Assembly (NCBI GenBank): GCA_023435945.1
Contig: JAEZLB010000344.1
Span: 1-12,430 of the forward strand
Source: Pseudomonadota bacterium
GTDB taxonomy: Bacteria > Pseudomonadota > Gammaproteobacteria > Burkholderiales > Burkholderiaceae_D
Direction: 5' to 3'
DNA: 12,430 nucleotides
The translations under genes were made by a program, and so were the position numbers. The notes below the pieces were generated by a model. It worked only from the letters and a program-made list of their open reading frames with translations. It did not search any database and had not been told where the DNA came from. Positions within the stretch are counted from its first letter, which is position 1. The number at the start of each line of letters is the position of its first letter. Positions 1 to 7,916 of the stretch are shown piece by piece.

Positions 1-52
1 CGCTGTTTTCTTCGTAAAGCTGCTGGACCGAGAGGGGTGTTGGGGTGGGCAT
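1..52 (-). CDS. hprK: HPr kinase/phosphorylase, N-terminal 17 codons only (cut by window edge)
   Basis: The minus strand reads ATG at 52-50 and then an open frame to the window edge, giving MPTPTPLSVQQLYEENS. The LSVQQLYEEN stretch resembles the start of proteobacterial HprK proteins (typically T/S-V-Q-Q-L-x-x-x-N). The gene follows ptsN in the same direction after 43 bp, the arrangement usual in beta- and gammaproteobacteria. HprK phosphorylates and dephosphorylates a serine of HPr/NPr-type phosphocarriers in the cytoplasm. The Walker A and catalytic regions lie outside the window, so the identity rests on the N-terminus and on synteny. No good Shine-Dalgarno sequence is seen within 15 nt of the ATG; an inverted repeat sits there instead. 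Confidence 0.72.
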   Translation of the reverse strand, partial: MPTPTPLSVQQLYEENS

Positions 53-60
53 GGCAATCC

Positions 61-81
61 GAGGCAAGTTGAGTTTGCCTC
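61..81 (-). promoter_or_regulatory. Inverted repeat in the ptsN-hprK gap, abutting the hprK start
   Basis: A perfect 7-bp inverted repeat (GAGGCAA at 61-67, TTGCCTC at 75-81) encloses a 7-nt loop. In the minus-strand transcript it lies 14 nt after the ptsN stop codon and 8 nt before the hprK ATG. No T-run follows, so it does not look like an intrinsic terminator. The only SD-like GAGG of the gap is in its 5' arm. It could modulate hprK translation or be an RNA processing site; that role is inference. Confidence 0.45.
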
Positions 82-95
82 AGAGCATAAACCAA

Positions 96-569
96 TTAGA
101 AGGCTTTTTGGAGACTGGATTGCCAGCCGACGATACGCTGGTGGACAACGCGTGGGTCGGTGTCCTTGAGCAGTGCTTGCCGGAAATCCTCATCCGAAAA
201 CATTTCCGCGATTTCGGACAGAATGTCCAGATGATGCTGAGTCATATGGTCCGGGATCAGCAGGAACACCAGCAGCTTGACGGGCAGGCCATCCGGCGAC
301 TCAAAAGGAATGGCTTCTTCCAGGCGCACAAAGGCCGCAACCGGGGCCTTCAGTCCCTTGACACGTCCATGCGGAACCGCCACGCCATGGCCCAGGCCGG
401 TTGAGCCCAAGCGCTCACGCGCAAACAGATTGTCGGACACCAGAGAACGCGCGATACCGCAGTTATTCTCGAATAGCAGTCCTGCCTGTTCAAATGCCCG
501 TTTTTTACTCGAGACATTCAAATCCAGGGCGACATTCTCAAGCGGAAGGATCTTGCCGAAGGTAGTCAT
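96..569 (-). CDS. ptsN: Nitrogen-regulatory PTS EIIA protein (EIIA-Ntr)
   Basis: The product has 157 aa and is a single PTS EIIA type-2 domain (Fru/Ntr family), the usual length for PtsN. It accepts phosphate from NPr in the PtsP-NPr-PtsN relay and acts as a cytoplasmic regulator, for example of potassium transport and nitrogen or carbon responses in other bacteria; it does not transport sugar. The active-site region GHGVAVPHGRVKGL covers residues 60-73, with the phosphorylated histidine expected at H67. NLFARERLGSTGLG just before it (47-60) is a PtsN hallmark. I chose ATG 569 because the family begins with a short MxxxxKILPLENV segment; an in-frame GTG at 701 would add 44 residues unlike PtsN. 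There is no clear SD. In many proteobacteria ptsN follows rpoN-hpf; here queF precedes it across 118 bp. Confidence 0.93.
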   Translation of the reverse strand: MTTFGKILPLENVALDLNVSSKKRAFEQAGLLFENNCGIARSLVSDNLFARERLGSTGLGHGVAVPHGRVKGLKAPVAAFVRLEEAIPFESPDGLPVKLLVFLLIPDHMTQHHLDILSEIAEMFSDEDFRQALLKDTDPRVVHQRIVGWQSSLQKAF

Positions 570-600
570 GACGCGATGCACAAAAAAATCGTGGAAGGGG

Positions 601-606
601 ATTATA
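601..606 (-). promoter_or_regulatory. Possible -10 element of a ptsN promoter
   Basis: On the minus strand this reads TATAAT, a perfect sigma-70 -10 hexamer, 31 nt before the ptsN ATG, giving an expected leader of roughly 25 nt. No good -35 lies at 16-18 bp (the sequences there read GGGCAG or similar), and no TGn extension is present. If it is a promoter, it is weak or needs an activator. It is the best candidate for separate transcription of ptsN-hprK from queF. Confidence 0.35.
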
Positions 607-687
607 GTCTTGTTTTCAGAGGGCTGCCCCATGAAACGCAGTTTCCTGAAGAAATCGCAAACCCTAGACAATTTGCAATGATAAATG

Positions 688-1530
688 TCACTGTCGGCCA
701 CTTCTCAGGTTGGAGGGAAATTTCCCCGTCGTAAAGTTGCTGCGCCAGGGGTTGATATCCAATCCGCCGCGGCGCGTGTAACGCGCATAGACGGACAATT
801 TTTGCGGCTTACATTGACGCAGGATGTCAGTGAAGATGCGCTCCACGCATTGCTCGTGAAATTCGTCGTGGTTGCGGAAGCTGATCAGGTATCGCAACAA
901 GCCTTCCTGGTTAATAGGGGGGCCGACATAACGAATCTGCACGCTGCCCCAGTCAGGCTGTCCTGTTACGAGGCAATTCGATTTCAGCAGGTGGGAAACC
1001 AGGGTTTCTTCCACCGGAGCCTCTTCCTGATTGGATTGGAGCAGCGCCGGATTGGGCCGGTCGTATTCTTCTACCTCGATATCCAGGCGGTCCAGTAGCA
1101 TGCCTTCCAGTTCACCCATTTGCAGGGTATCGAATTTATCAGGAGGCAGCAGCACAACTTGTACTGGCGCGCCAACGGCTGCCGAGAGATCGGCACGCAG
1201 CAAGTCCAGCACGGTTTCAGGGCCTGCCAGGCGCGTCTGGTTCAGGGAGTTCAGGTAAAGCTTGAAGGACTTCGACTCGACGATATGGGGCGAGTCGGCA
1301 GGAACGGTGACGGTGGCAAGCGCAATTTGCGGTTTGCCGCGTAAATTCAGCCATGACACTTCATAAGCATTCCAGATATCGATGCCGAAGAAAGGCAGGG
1401 TGCCTGTCAGGCCCAGTTCGTCGCGCTTGGTCTGGCGCGCAATGGCAAACAGCAGCGAGGGGTCGTACTGGTTTTGATAAGTTGCCGGTTTGCCCAGCGG
1501 CGATTGGTCCGGCGAATTGGATGCAGTCAT
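688..1530 (-). CDS. queF: NADPH-dependent 7-cyano-7-deazaguanine (preQ0) reductase, bimodular type
   Basis: QueF reduces the nitrile of preQ0 to the aminomethyl of preQ1 with two NADPH, a cytoplasmic step of queuosine tRNA modification. The 280-aa length matches the long E. coli-type QueF (about 282 aa) with two T-fold halves, not the short Bacillus type. The QueF signature ESKSFKLYL is at 85-93. The active site [13 protein letters not shown] (184-196) supplies the thioimide-forming cysteine C186 and the acid D193. [10 protein letters not shown] (221-230) gives the substrate-binding His/Glu pair H225-E226. The C-terminal [11 protein letters not shown] motif is also typical. ATG 1530 is preferred to an in-frame TTG at 1539. 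No SD is visible; an inverted repeat directly precedes the start. It lies 51 bp after ilvA and is probably co-transcribed with it, although the two pathways are unrelated. Confidence 0.95.
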   Translation of the reverse strand: MTASNSPDQSPLGKPATYQNQYDPSLLFAIARQTKRDELGLTGTLPFFGIDIWNAYEVSWLNLRGKPQIALATVTVPADSPHIVESKSFKLYLNSLNQTRLAGPETVLDLLRADLSAAVGAPVQVVLLPPDKFDTLQMGELEGMLLDRLDIEVEEYDRPNPALLQSNQEEAPVEETLVSHLLKSNCLVTGQPDWGSVQIRYVGPPINQEGLLRYLISFRNHDEFHEQCVERIFTDILRQCKPQKLSVYARYTRRGGLDINPWRSNFTTGKFPSNLRSGRQ

Positions 1531-1561
1531 GGCCAACAATGCGCAAAAAGCACATTGTGCC
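1531..1561 (-). promoter_or_regulatory. Hairpin between ilvA and queF, ending at the queF ATG
   Basis: On the minus strand CAATGTGC (1557-1550) and GCGCATTG (1544-1537) pair over 8 bp, with one U-G wobble and a TTTTT loop. The stem extends by an A-T pair and, across a 2-nt bulge, by GGC/GCC, so its 3' arm ends at the base before the queF ATG. No T-run follows the stem, which argues against a standard terminator. It would cover the ribosome-binding region of queF, which has no recognisable SD. A translational control role is inference. Confidence 0.42.
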
Positions 1562-1581
1562 AGACTTGGACCGTCGCCGCC

Positions 1582-3105
1582 TTACAGGAACAGTTTGTAG
1601 GCGGGATTTTCGCTCTCGTCCCAGTGGCGGTACCCGAGCGTTGCCAGGAAGGCGCGGAAATCTTTCATTTCCTTTTTGGGCACCTGCAGGCCTACCAGCG
1701 TGCGTCCGACATCGCCACCCTGATTGCGATAGTGGAACAGGCTGATATTCCAGTTCGGCGACATGCTGTTCAGGAAGCGCATCAGCGCACCCGGACGTTC
1801 CGGGAATTCGAAGCGGTACAGCAATTCGTTCTGTGCTAGCGCGCTTTTGCCGCCGACCAGATGGCGGATATGCAATTTGGCCAGTTCGTCATGGGTCAGA
1901 TCCAGCGCGGTAAAGCCATGTTTCTGGAATTGTTTGACCAGTTTGGCGGGTTCGTCACGATTACCGATCTGCACGCCGACAAAAATATGCGCCAGCTTTT
2001 CATCATTGATGCGGTAGTTGAACTCGGTCACGCTGCGTGAGCCGACGAGTTCGCAGAAGCGGCGGAAGCTGCCACGTTCCTCCGGGATCGTCACGGCAAA
2101 TACCGCTTCACGCGATTCACCCACGTCAGCGCGTTCCGCAACAAAGCCAAGGCGATCGAAATTCATGTTGGCACCACAGGCAATGGCGACCAGATTCTGG
2201 TTGCGGAGCGGATTCTTTGCCAGTTTTTCCCGCTCTACGTAAGCCTTCACACCCGCCACGGCCAGTGCACCGGCGGGTTCCAGGATGGAGCGCGTATCCT
2301 GGAATACATCCTTGATTGCCGCGCAAACGGCATCGGTATCGACCAGGATGATTTCATCGACAACCTGTTTGGCAAGGCGGAAGGTTTCCTCGCCCACCAG
2401 TTTGACTGCCGTACCATCCGAAAACAGACCTACATCCGGCAGCGTCACGCGGCGTCCTGCCGCCAGGCTCTTTGCCATGGCATCAGAGTCCGTGGTTTGT
2501 ACGCCGATGATCTTGATGTCAGGACGAACGGCTTTGATATAAGCACCTACACCCGCAATCAATCCGCCGCCGCCGATCGCCACAAAAATCGCATGGATGG
2601 GGCCTGAGAGCTGGCGCAGGATTTCCATGCCTATCGTGCCCTGGCCGGCAATCACATCGGGATCGTCGAACGGGTGAACGAAAGTCAGCCTGTGTTTCTT
2701 TTCCAGGGTCAGTGCATGCTGGTAAGCATCGGTGAAGGAGTCGCCGAACAACACCACTTCACCGCCACGCGCCTTGACTGCATCGATTTTGACTGGCGGC
2801 GTGGTGGTGGGCATCACGATGACAGCGCGGCACCCCAGCTTGGAGGCGGCGAGCGCCACGCCCTGCGCATGATTGCCGGCCGAGGCGCAGATCACGCCAT
2901 GCTTTAATTGTGCTGGCGAGAGGTTCGCCATCTTGTTATAGGCGCCGCGCAGCTTGAAGCTGAAGACACTTTGGACATCTTCGCGTTTGAAATAAATTCG
3001 GTTACCCAGACGTTCTGACAAAAGAGGCGCCAGTTCCAGTGGCGATTCAACCGCGACGTCGTAGACGCGGGCCGTGAGGATTTTTTTAAGATAGTCAGTC
3101 GTCAT
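1582..3105 (-). CDS. ilvA: Threonine ammonia-lyase, biosynthetic (threonine deaminase)
   Basis: The enzyme is PLP-dependent and converts L-threonine to 2-oxobutanoate and ammonia, the first committed step of isoleucine synthesis, in the cytoplasm. The 507-aa length fits the long biosynthetic, allosteric class (E. coli IlvA 514 aa), not the shorter catabolic TdcB type. The catalytic fold II PLP domain spans about 1-320: the Schiff-base lysine is K51 in SVFSFKLRGAYNK, SAGNHAQG (75-82) contacts the substrate, and the phosphate loop GGGGL is at 178-182. Two ACT-like regulatory segments follow, at about 333-405 (SREAVFAVTIPEERGSFRRF) and 427-500 (ELLYRFEFPERPGALMRF), where isoleucine and valine act in the family. 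ATG 3105 begins the normal family N-terminus. I see no leader peptide or attenuator upstream. Confidence 0.97.
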   Translation of the reverse strand: MTTDYLKKILTARVYDVAVESPLELAPLLSERLGNRIYFKREDVQSVFSFKLRGAYNKMANLSPAQLKHGVICASAGNHAQGVALAASKLGCRAVIVMPTTTPPVKIDAVKARGGEVVLFGDSFTDAYQHALTLEKKHRLTFVHPFDDPDVIAGQGTIGMEILRQLSGPIHAIFVAIGGGGLIAGVGAYIKAVRPDIKIIGVQTTDSDAMAKSLAAGRRVTLPDVGLFSDGTAVKLVGEETFRLAKQVVDEIILVDTDAVCAAIKDVFQDTRSILEPAGALAVAGVKAYVEREKLAKNPLRNQNLVAIACGANMNFDRLGFVAERADVGESREAVFAVTIPEERGSFRRFCELVGSRSVTEFNYRINDEKLAHIFVGVQIGNRDEPAKLVKQFQKHGFTALDLTHDELAKLHIRHLVGGKSALAQNELLYRFEFPERPGALMRFLNSMSPNWNISLFHYRNQGGDVGRTLVGLQVPKKEMKDFRAFLATLGYRHWDESENPAYKLFL

Positions 3106-3165
3106 AAGGCTTTGATACGAAGTGATGCCGCGAAGCAGTCGAGGTTAACGCGGACAGATAACAGG

Positions 3166-3177
3166 CCATTATAATGG
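3166..3177. promoter_or_regulatory. Palindrome CCATTATAATGG in the ilvA / yqaA-like divergent region
   Basis: A perfect 12-bp palindrome lies in the 176-bp gap between divergently transcribed ilvA and the DedA-like gene. It contains TATAAT on the plus strand (3170-3175) and also on the minus strand (3173-3168), so one site could supply the -10 for both genes, with leaders of roughly 100 nt (plus) and 55 nt (minus). Neither strand has a convincing -35 at 16-18 bp. The remainder of the gap shows no gene and no strong terminator. Confidence 0.4.
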
Positions 3178-3281
3178 ACGACTTTCTCGCGACGGATGTC
3201 AAGGCGGCTTTTTTTGCCGGCGTGACTATACCGTTTAGTGGTGCCTGTGACCCCCATCCGGCCTAATCCGTCCTTTTTCGC

Positions 3282-3770
3282 ATGATCGAATCCGCAGTTA
3301 ACTGGTTGTTGTCCATGCTCGCCCTGCCGGAAGTAGGGCTTACTTCGGTATTTGTGATCAGCGTGATCTCGGCGACCCTTCTGCCCATGGGGTCGGAGCC
3401 GGCCGTATTCGCTGTGATCAAGACCGAAGGCGGTGCTTTCTGGACCGTGATTGCGATTGCTACTTTAGGCAATACGCTGGGCGGCGCGATCAATTACTGG
3501 CTGGGTTACGGCGCCAAGCAGGCATTTGCCAAGGAGCGCGAAACCCGATGGTTCGGATGGTTGGAGCGCTTTGGGCCCAAGACCATGCTGGTGACCTGGC
3601 TGCCGGTCATCGGCGATCCGCTGTGCACGGTGGCGGGATGGCTCAAGCTGCCTTTCTGGCCCTGCATGGCTTATATGGCAATAGGAAAATTCCTGCGTTA
3701 TGTTGTGATGACTACCGTCCTGCTGTATATACCTGACAGCTTTTGGGAGCAGTTGCGCGCCTGGCTGTAG
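3282..3770 (+). CDS. YqaA-type DedA/VTT-domain inner-membrane protein
   Basis: This 162-aa hydrophobic protein belongs to the short YqaA branch of the DedA/VTT (SNARE-associated Golgi) family. Members sit in the inner membrane; several DedA proteins are implicated in lipid-carrier flipping or membrane homeostasis, but the role of this branch is unsettled. Conserved blocks are ATLLPMGSEP (31-40), the GNTLGGAINYWLG region (63-75), RFGPKTMLVTWLPVIGDPLC (96-115) followed by AGW (118-120), and GKFLRY (135-140). These match E. coli YqaA in order and spacing, including the W-x-P-x-x-G-D re-entrant-type motif. Hydrophobic segments lie at about 17-35, 52-70, 102-120 and 128-150. ATG 3282 is the first good start; no clear SD is seen. 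It is divergent from ilvA and is followed by a 141-bp gap. Confidence 0.85.
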   Translation: MIESAVNWLLSMLALPEVGLTSVFVISVISATLLPMGSEPAVFAVIKTEGGAFWTVIAIATLGNTLGGAINYWLGYGAKQAFAKERETRWFGWLERFGPKTMLVTWLPVIGDPLCTVAGWLKLPFWPCMAYMAIGKFLRYVVMTTVLLYIPDSFWEQLRAWL

Positions 3771-3808
3771 TTTTCCTGCAAGTCTGTGGTGCATGAATAA
3801 CTGGCGAA

Positions 3809-3826
3809 TTGACAATCCGTTGTCGA
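3809..3826. repeat. Short inverted repeat downstream of the DedA-like gene
   Basis: GACAA (3811-3815) and TTGTC (3820-3824) form a perfect 5-bp inverted repeat around TCCG; a U-G and a U-A pair extend it to 7 bp in RNA. It lies 38 nt after the DedA-like stop and 85 nt before the next start, and includes a consensus TTGACA at 3809-3814 with no matching -10 at 17 bp. No T-run follows. It could be a 3'-end structure or an operator; both readings are tentative. Confidence 0.25.
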
Positions 3827-3854
3827 AACACCTAACCCAAAACCACTGCAGCGC

Positions 3855-3883
3855 CTGCCGGCGTAACCGCATTAAGATAAAAT
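3855..3883 (+). promoter_or_regulatory. Candidate promoter of the FAD-linked oxidase gene
   Basis: CTGCCG (3855-3860) and TAAAAT (3878-3883) are separated by 17 bp. The -10 is a 5/6 match to consensus and the -35 is weak at 3/6. Transcription would start near 3890, about 22 nt before the preferred ATG at 3912. This also argues against using the in-frame ATG at 3882, which would fall inside the -10. It may serve the oxidase gene and the closely linked HIT gene. Confidence 0.38.
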
Positions 3884-3911
3884 GTGCTTTTGGCGCAGTC
3901 CCCCGCATCTC

Positions 3912-6900
3912 ATGAACGCACCCGCTCAAATCCAAGCACTCGTGTCTGAAACCGCCGTGAGTGAGTCCACGGCACGCTTGCGCGAGATTCCTTACAACTA
4001 CACCTCCTTTTCCGATCGCGAGATCGTGATCCGCCTGTTGGGCGAGGATGCCTGGGCTTTGCTGGACAAGCTGCGCGGCGCTCGCCAGACCGGCCGTTCC
4101 GCCCGTATGCTCTACGAAGTGCTGGGCGATATCTGGGTGGTGCAGCGCAATCCCTATCTGCAGGATGATTTGCTTGACAACCCCAAGCGTCGGCAGGCCC
4201 TGATCGAGGCCCTGCATCACAGGCTGTCGGAAATCGACAGGCGTCGCGTCACGACCGAGCTGGCGGAAGGCGACAGCGGCGATGCACATGAGCGCAGTGC
4301 CAGCGTGGAAACCTTGCTGGAAGCGGCGCGCAAGGCGGTTGCCGATTTTGCCGACCAATTCAGCCGCATGGCCGATTTGCGCAAGCGCGCCCAGCGTGTT
4401 TTGGGGCGTTATACCGAGCGCGACAACATCCGGTTCGATGGCATGGCACGCGTTACCCACGTGACCGACGCAACCGACTGGCGCGTGGAATACCCGTTCG
4501 TCGTACTCACGCCCGATACGGAAGATGAAATGGCGGGCCTGGTGCGCGGTTGTATTGACCTTGGCCTGACCATCATTCCGCGCGGAGGTGGCACCGGCTA
4601 TACCGGCGGCGCGATTCCTCTTACGCCGCTGTCTGCGGTCATTAATACCGAAAAACTGGAACAGCTGGGGCCGGTGGAAACGCGTCAGCTTCCCGGTGTG
4701 GACCGTGAATATGCGACCATCTACAGCGGCGCCGGCGTAGTCACCAAGCGCGTGGCCGATGCGGCGGAAAAAGCCGGGTTTGTGTTTGCGGTGGACCCGA
4801 CTTCGGCCGAAGCGTCCTGCATAGGCGGCAATATCGCAATGAATGCCGGCGGCAAGAAGGCAGTGTTGTGGGGAACCGCACTGGATAATCTGGCCAGCTG
4901 GCGCATGGTTGACCCGGAAGGCAACTGGCTGGAAGTCACGCGTCTTGAGCACAATTTAGGCAAGATTCATGATGCGCCGGTCGCCAAATTCAAGCTGGAG
5001 TGGAGTCGTCCTGGTGAAAAGGGGCGCCGTAATCCGCCATTCAGAACCGAAATTTTGGAAATCCCCGGCGCCAAGTGCCGCAAGGAAGGCTTGGGCAAGG
5101 ATGTCACCGACAAATTCCTTTCAGGCCTGCCCGGCGTACAGAAAGAAGGTTGCGATGGGCTGATTACCTCGGCGCGCTGGATTTTGCACCGCATGCCCAA
5201 GCACACGCGCACCGTTTGCCTGGAATTCTTTGGCCAGGCACGTGAAGCGATTCCTTCTATCGTCGAGATCAAGTCTTACCTGGAAAGTGAAACGAAGAAG
5301 GGCGGTGCGATTCTGGCCGGCCTGGAGCACCTGGACGAGCGTTATCTGCGCGCGGTTGGTTATGCGACCAAGTCCAAGCGTGGCGTGCTGCCCAAGATCG
5401 TGCTGATTGGCGATATCGTCGGCGACGATGAAAATGCAGTGGCGCAGGCCGCTTCCGAAGTGATACGCATGGCGAACACCCGGGTGGGTGAGGGCTTTGT
5501 GGCCGTCAGTCCGGAAGCGCGCAAGAAGTTCTGGCTGGATCGCGCGCGCACCGCAGCGATTGCCAAGCACACCAATGCGTTCAAGATCAATGAAGACGTG
5601 GTGATTCCGCTGGATCGCATGGGCGAATACACGGAAGGCATAGAACGCATCAATATCGAACTATCGATCAAGAACAAGCTGCAATTGATCGATGAATTGA
5701 GTGAATTCTTCAGCAGGGAACATCTGCCGCTGGGCAAGAGCGATGACGCGGAAGGCAATGACATTCCGCCCGCCGAATTGCTGGAAGATCGCGTGCATCA
5801 GGCGCAGGAGTTGTTGCAGCAGGCGCATGCACGCTGGTCTTATCTGCTGGCCCATCTGGATACACTGCTGAGTGATGCCAAGGCTGAGCTGATCAGTCTG
5901 GGCCTGGATAAGCTGGCCGCGACTTTCGAAGAGCGATTGCAGACCCAGCCGGATGCAAGGGTGTTCCATCTGCTGCAGGATCGTACGATTCGCATTTCCT
6001 GGAAAACCGAACTGCGTGCGGTATTGCGTCAGATTTTTAATGGTGCTGCATTCCGTCTGATCCTGGAAGAGTGCAATGCCATCCACAAGCGCGTCCTGCG
6101 CGGCCGGGTTTTCGTGGCGTTGCACATGCATGCCGGCGACGGCAATGTGCATACCAATATCCCGGTCAACTCCGATCATTACCAGATGCTGCAGGATGCG
6201 CATGCAGCGGTTGCGCGCATCATGGCGCTGGCACGTTCGCTCAACGGCGTGATCTCGGGCGAACATGGCATCGGCATCACCAAGCTGGAATTCCTGACTG
6301 ATGATGAATTGAGGGATTTCCGCTCCTACAAGCAGAAGATCGATCCGGAAGGACGTTTCAACAAAGGCAAGCTGATGAATATGCCGGGCATGCCGGCTGA
6401 CTTGCGCAATGCCTACACGCCTTCCTTCGGCCTGATGGGGCATGAATCGCTGATCATGCAGCAAAGCGATATCGGTGCGATTGCCAACAGCGTGAAAGAC
6501 TGTCTGCGTTGCGGCAAGTGCAAGCCGGTTTGCGCAACCCATGTGCCGCGTGCGAATTTGTTGTACTCGCCGCGTAACAAGATCCTCGCGACTTCGCTGC
6601 TGATTGAAGCCTTCCTCTACGAAGAGCAAACCCGTCGGGGTATTTCGATTAAGCACTGGGAAGAATTTGAGGATGTGGGCGACCACTGCACGGTATGCCA
6701 CAAGTGCGTGACGCCTTGCCCGGTCGATATCGATTTCGGTGACGTATCGATGAACATGCGCAACCTGTTGCGCAAGATGGGCAAGAAATCCTTCAATCCG
6801 GGCACGGCCGGCGCAATGTTCTTCCTGAATGCGACCGATCCGGCGACGATCAATGCTACCCGCAAGGTGATGACCGAGTTTGCGTACAAGGCGCAGCGTC

Positions 6901-7913
6901 TGGGTAACGACCTGCTGAAGAAATTTGCCAAGCAGCAGACCAAGGCGCCGCCTTCCACGCATGGAAAGCCGCCGATCAAGGAGCAGGTGATCCACTTCGT
7001 CAACAAGAAGATGCCGGGCAACCTGCCGAAGAAAACGGCACGCGCGCTGCTGGATATCGAAGACGACAAGGTTGTGCCCATCATCCGCGATCCGAAGAAA
7101 ACCACAGCCGATACCGAAGCCGTGTTCTACTTCCCGGGTTGCGGTTCCGAGCGATTGTTCTCGCAGGTCGGACTGGCAACGCAGGCCATGTTGTGGAATG
7201 TCGGGGTGCAAACCGTACTGCCGCCGGGTTATCTGTGTTGCGGTTATCCGCAAAGAAGCGCCGGCAATTTCGATAAGGCGGAAAAAGTCATTACCGACAA
7301 CCGCGTGCTGTTCCACCGCGTGGCGACCACGCTGAACTACCTCGATATCAAGACCGTGGTGGTGTCCTGCGGCACCTGCTACGACCAGATACAAGGTTAC
7401 GACTTCGAGAAGATCTTCCCCGGTTGTCGCATCATCGATATCCATGAATACCTGTTGGAGAAGGGCGTTAAGCTGGAAGGCGTGACCGGTACGCGCTACA
7501 TGTACCACGATCCCTGCCACACGCCGATGAAACTGCAGGACCCGCTGAAAACCGTGAACGCGCTGATCGCGACCGCCGATGGCCAGAAGGTCGAGAAAAA
7601 TGATCGCTGCTGCGGTGAAGCCGGTACGCTGGCGGCATCCCGCCCCGACATCTCGACGCAGATCCGTTTCCGCAAGGAGCAGGAAATGACCAAGGGGGCG
7701 GAGAAATTGCGGGACGATGGTTTCTCCGGCGACGTGAAAGTGCTGACTTCGTGCCCGGCCTGCTTGCAAGGATTGAGCCGTTACAACGATGACAGCAATA
7801 CCGAAGCCGATTACATCGTGGTCGAAATGGCGCGTCACCTGCTTGGCGAGAACTGGCTGGTCGATTATGTCGAACGCGCCAATCATGGTGGCATAGAACG
7901 GGTGCTGGTATAA
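3912..7913 (+). CDS. Giant FAD-linked oxidase / Fe-S / CCG-domain dehydrogenase (DUF3683 type)
   Basis: This 1333-aa multidomain flavoprotein resembles D-lactate, glycolate and YdiJ-type D-2-hydroxyglutarate dehydrogenases fused into one chain. Domains in order: an N-terminal extension (1 to about 185, probably DUF3683); a PCMH-type FAD domain with [14 protein letters not shown] at 224-237 and [13 protein letters not shown] at 305-317; an FAD-oxidase C-terminal domain with [12 protein letters not shown] (738-749) and SGEHGIG (782-788), interrupted by a helical insert at about 585-700; two [4Fe-4S] motifs (C864/867/870/874 and C926/929/932/936); and two CCG domains (C1077, CC1109-1110, C1153, C1156; then C1202, CC1233-1234, C1281, C1284). 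All key cysteines are present. It likely oxidises a D-2-hydroxy acid and passes electrons through Fe-S centres to a quinone or another carrier; the substrate is not readable. Start ATG 3912 is preferred over 3882. There is no signal peptide or TM segment. The HIT gene follows after 3 bp. Confidence 0.9.
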   Translation: MNAPAQIQALVSETAVSESTARLREIPYNYTSFSDREIVIRLLGEDAWALLDKLRGARQTGRSARMLYEVLGDIWVVQRNPYLQDDLLDNPKRRQALIEALHHRLSEIDRRRVTTELAEGDSGDAHERSASVETLLEAARKAVADFADQFSRMADLRKRAQRVLGRYTERDNIRFDGMARVTHVTDATDWRVEYPFVVLTPDTEDEMAGLVRGCIDLGLTIIPRGGGTGYTGGAIPLTPLSAVINTEKLEQLGPVETRQLPGVDREYATIYSGAGVVTKRVADAAEKAGFVFAVDPTSAEASCIGGNIAMNAGGKKAVLWGTALDNLASWRMVDPEGNWLEVTRLEHNLGKIHDAPVAKFKLEWSRPGEKGRRNPPFRTEILEIPGAKCRKEGLGKDVTDKFLSGLPGVQKEGCDGLITSARWILHRMPKHTRTVCLEFFGQAREAIPSIVEIKSYLESETKKGGAILAGLEHLDERYLRAVGYATKSKRGVLPKIVLIGDIVGDDENAVAQAASEVIRMANTRVGEGFVAVSPEARKKFWLDRARTAAIAKHTNAFKINEDVVIPLDRMGEYTEGIERINIELSIKNKLQLIDELSEFFSREHLPLGKSDDAEGNDIPPAELLEDRVHQAQELLQQAHARWSYLLAHLDTLLSDAKAELISLGLDKLAATFEERLQTQPDARVFHLLQDRTIRISWKTELRAVLRQIFNGAAFRLILEECNAIHKRVLRGRVFVALHMHAGDGNVHTNIPVNSDHYQMLQDAHAAVARIMALARSLNGVISGEHGIGITKLEFLTDDELRDFRSYKQKIDPEGRFNKGKLMNMPGMPADLRNAYTPSFGLMGHESLIMQQSDIGAIANSVKDCLRCGKCKPVCATHVPRANLLYSPRNKILATSLLIEAFLYEEQTRRGISIKHWEEFEDVGDHCTVCHKCVTPCPVDIDFGDVSMNMRNLLRKMGKKSFNPGTAGAMFFLNATDPATINATRKVMTEFAYKAQRLGNDLLKKFAKQQTKAPPSTHGKPPIKEQVIHFVNKKMPGNLPKKTARALLDIEDDKVVPIIRDPKKTTADTEAVFYFPGCGSERLFSQVGLATQAMLWNVGVQTVLPPGYLCCGYPQRSAGNFDKAEKVITDNRVLFHRVATTLNYLDIKTVVVSCGTCYDQIQGYDFEKIFPGCRIIDIHEYLLEKGVKLEGVTGTRYMYHDPCHTPMKLQDPLKTVNALIATADGQKVEKNDRCCGEAGTLAASRPDISTQIRFRKEQEMTKGAEKLRDDGFSGDVKVLTSCPACLQGLSRYNDDSNTEADYIVVEMARHLLGENWLVDYVERANHGGIERVLV

Positions 7914-7916
7914 GCC

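Noticed and set aside
45..404. 119-codon plus-strand frame over hprK/ptsN
   Set aside because: It is antisense to ptsN, which has a clear EIIA active site, and shows no protein family features.
570..701. N-terminal extension of PtsN from a GTG at 701
   Set aside because: The extra 44 residues do not resemble PtsN, overlap the queF 3' end and would place the -10-like TATAAT inside the coding region; ATG 569 gives the family's usual start.
1531..1539. TTG start at 1539 adding three residues to QueF
   Set aside because: It has no SD and the next in-frame codon series gives an ATG at 1530 that fits family length.
1531..1581. preQ1 riboswitch before queF
   Set aside because: The gap is 51 bp and holds only a simple stem-loop; the H-type pseudoknot layout with its A-rich tail and SD was not seen.
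3882..3911. Upstream in-frame ATG for the giant oxidase
   Set aside because: It would lie inside the candidate -10 element and adds ten residues ([10 protein letters not shown]) of no family character; ATG 3912 is preferred.
3465..4952. 495-codon minus-strand open frame across the DedA-like gene, the gap and the oxidase N-terminus
   Set aside because: It crosses two real plus-strand genes and a promoter region, and its low-complexity, His/Gln/Arg-rich translation shows no family features.
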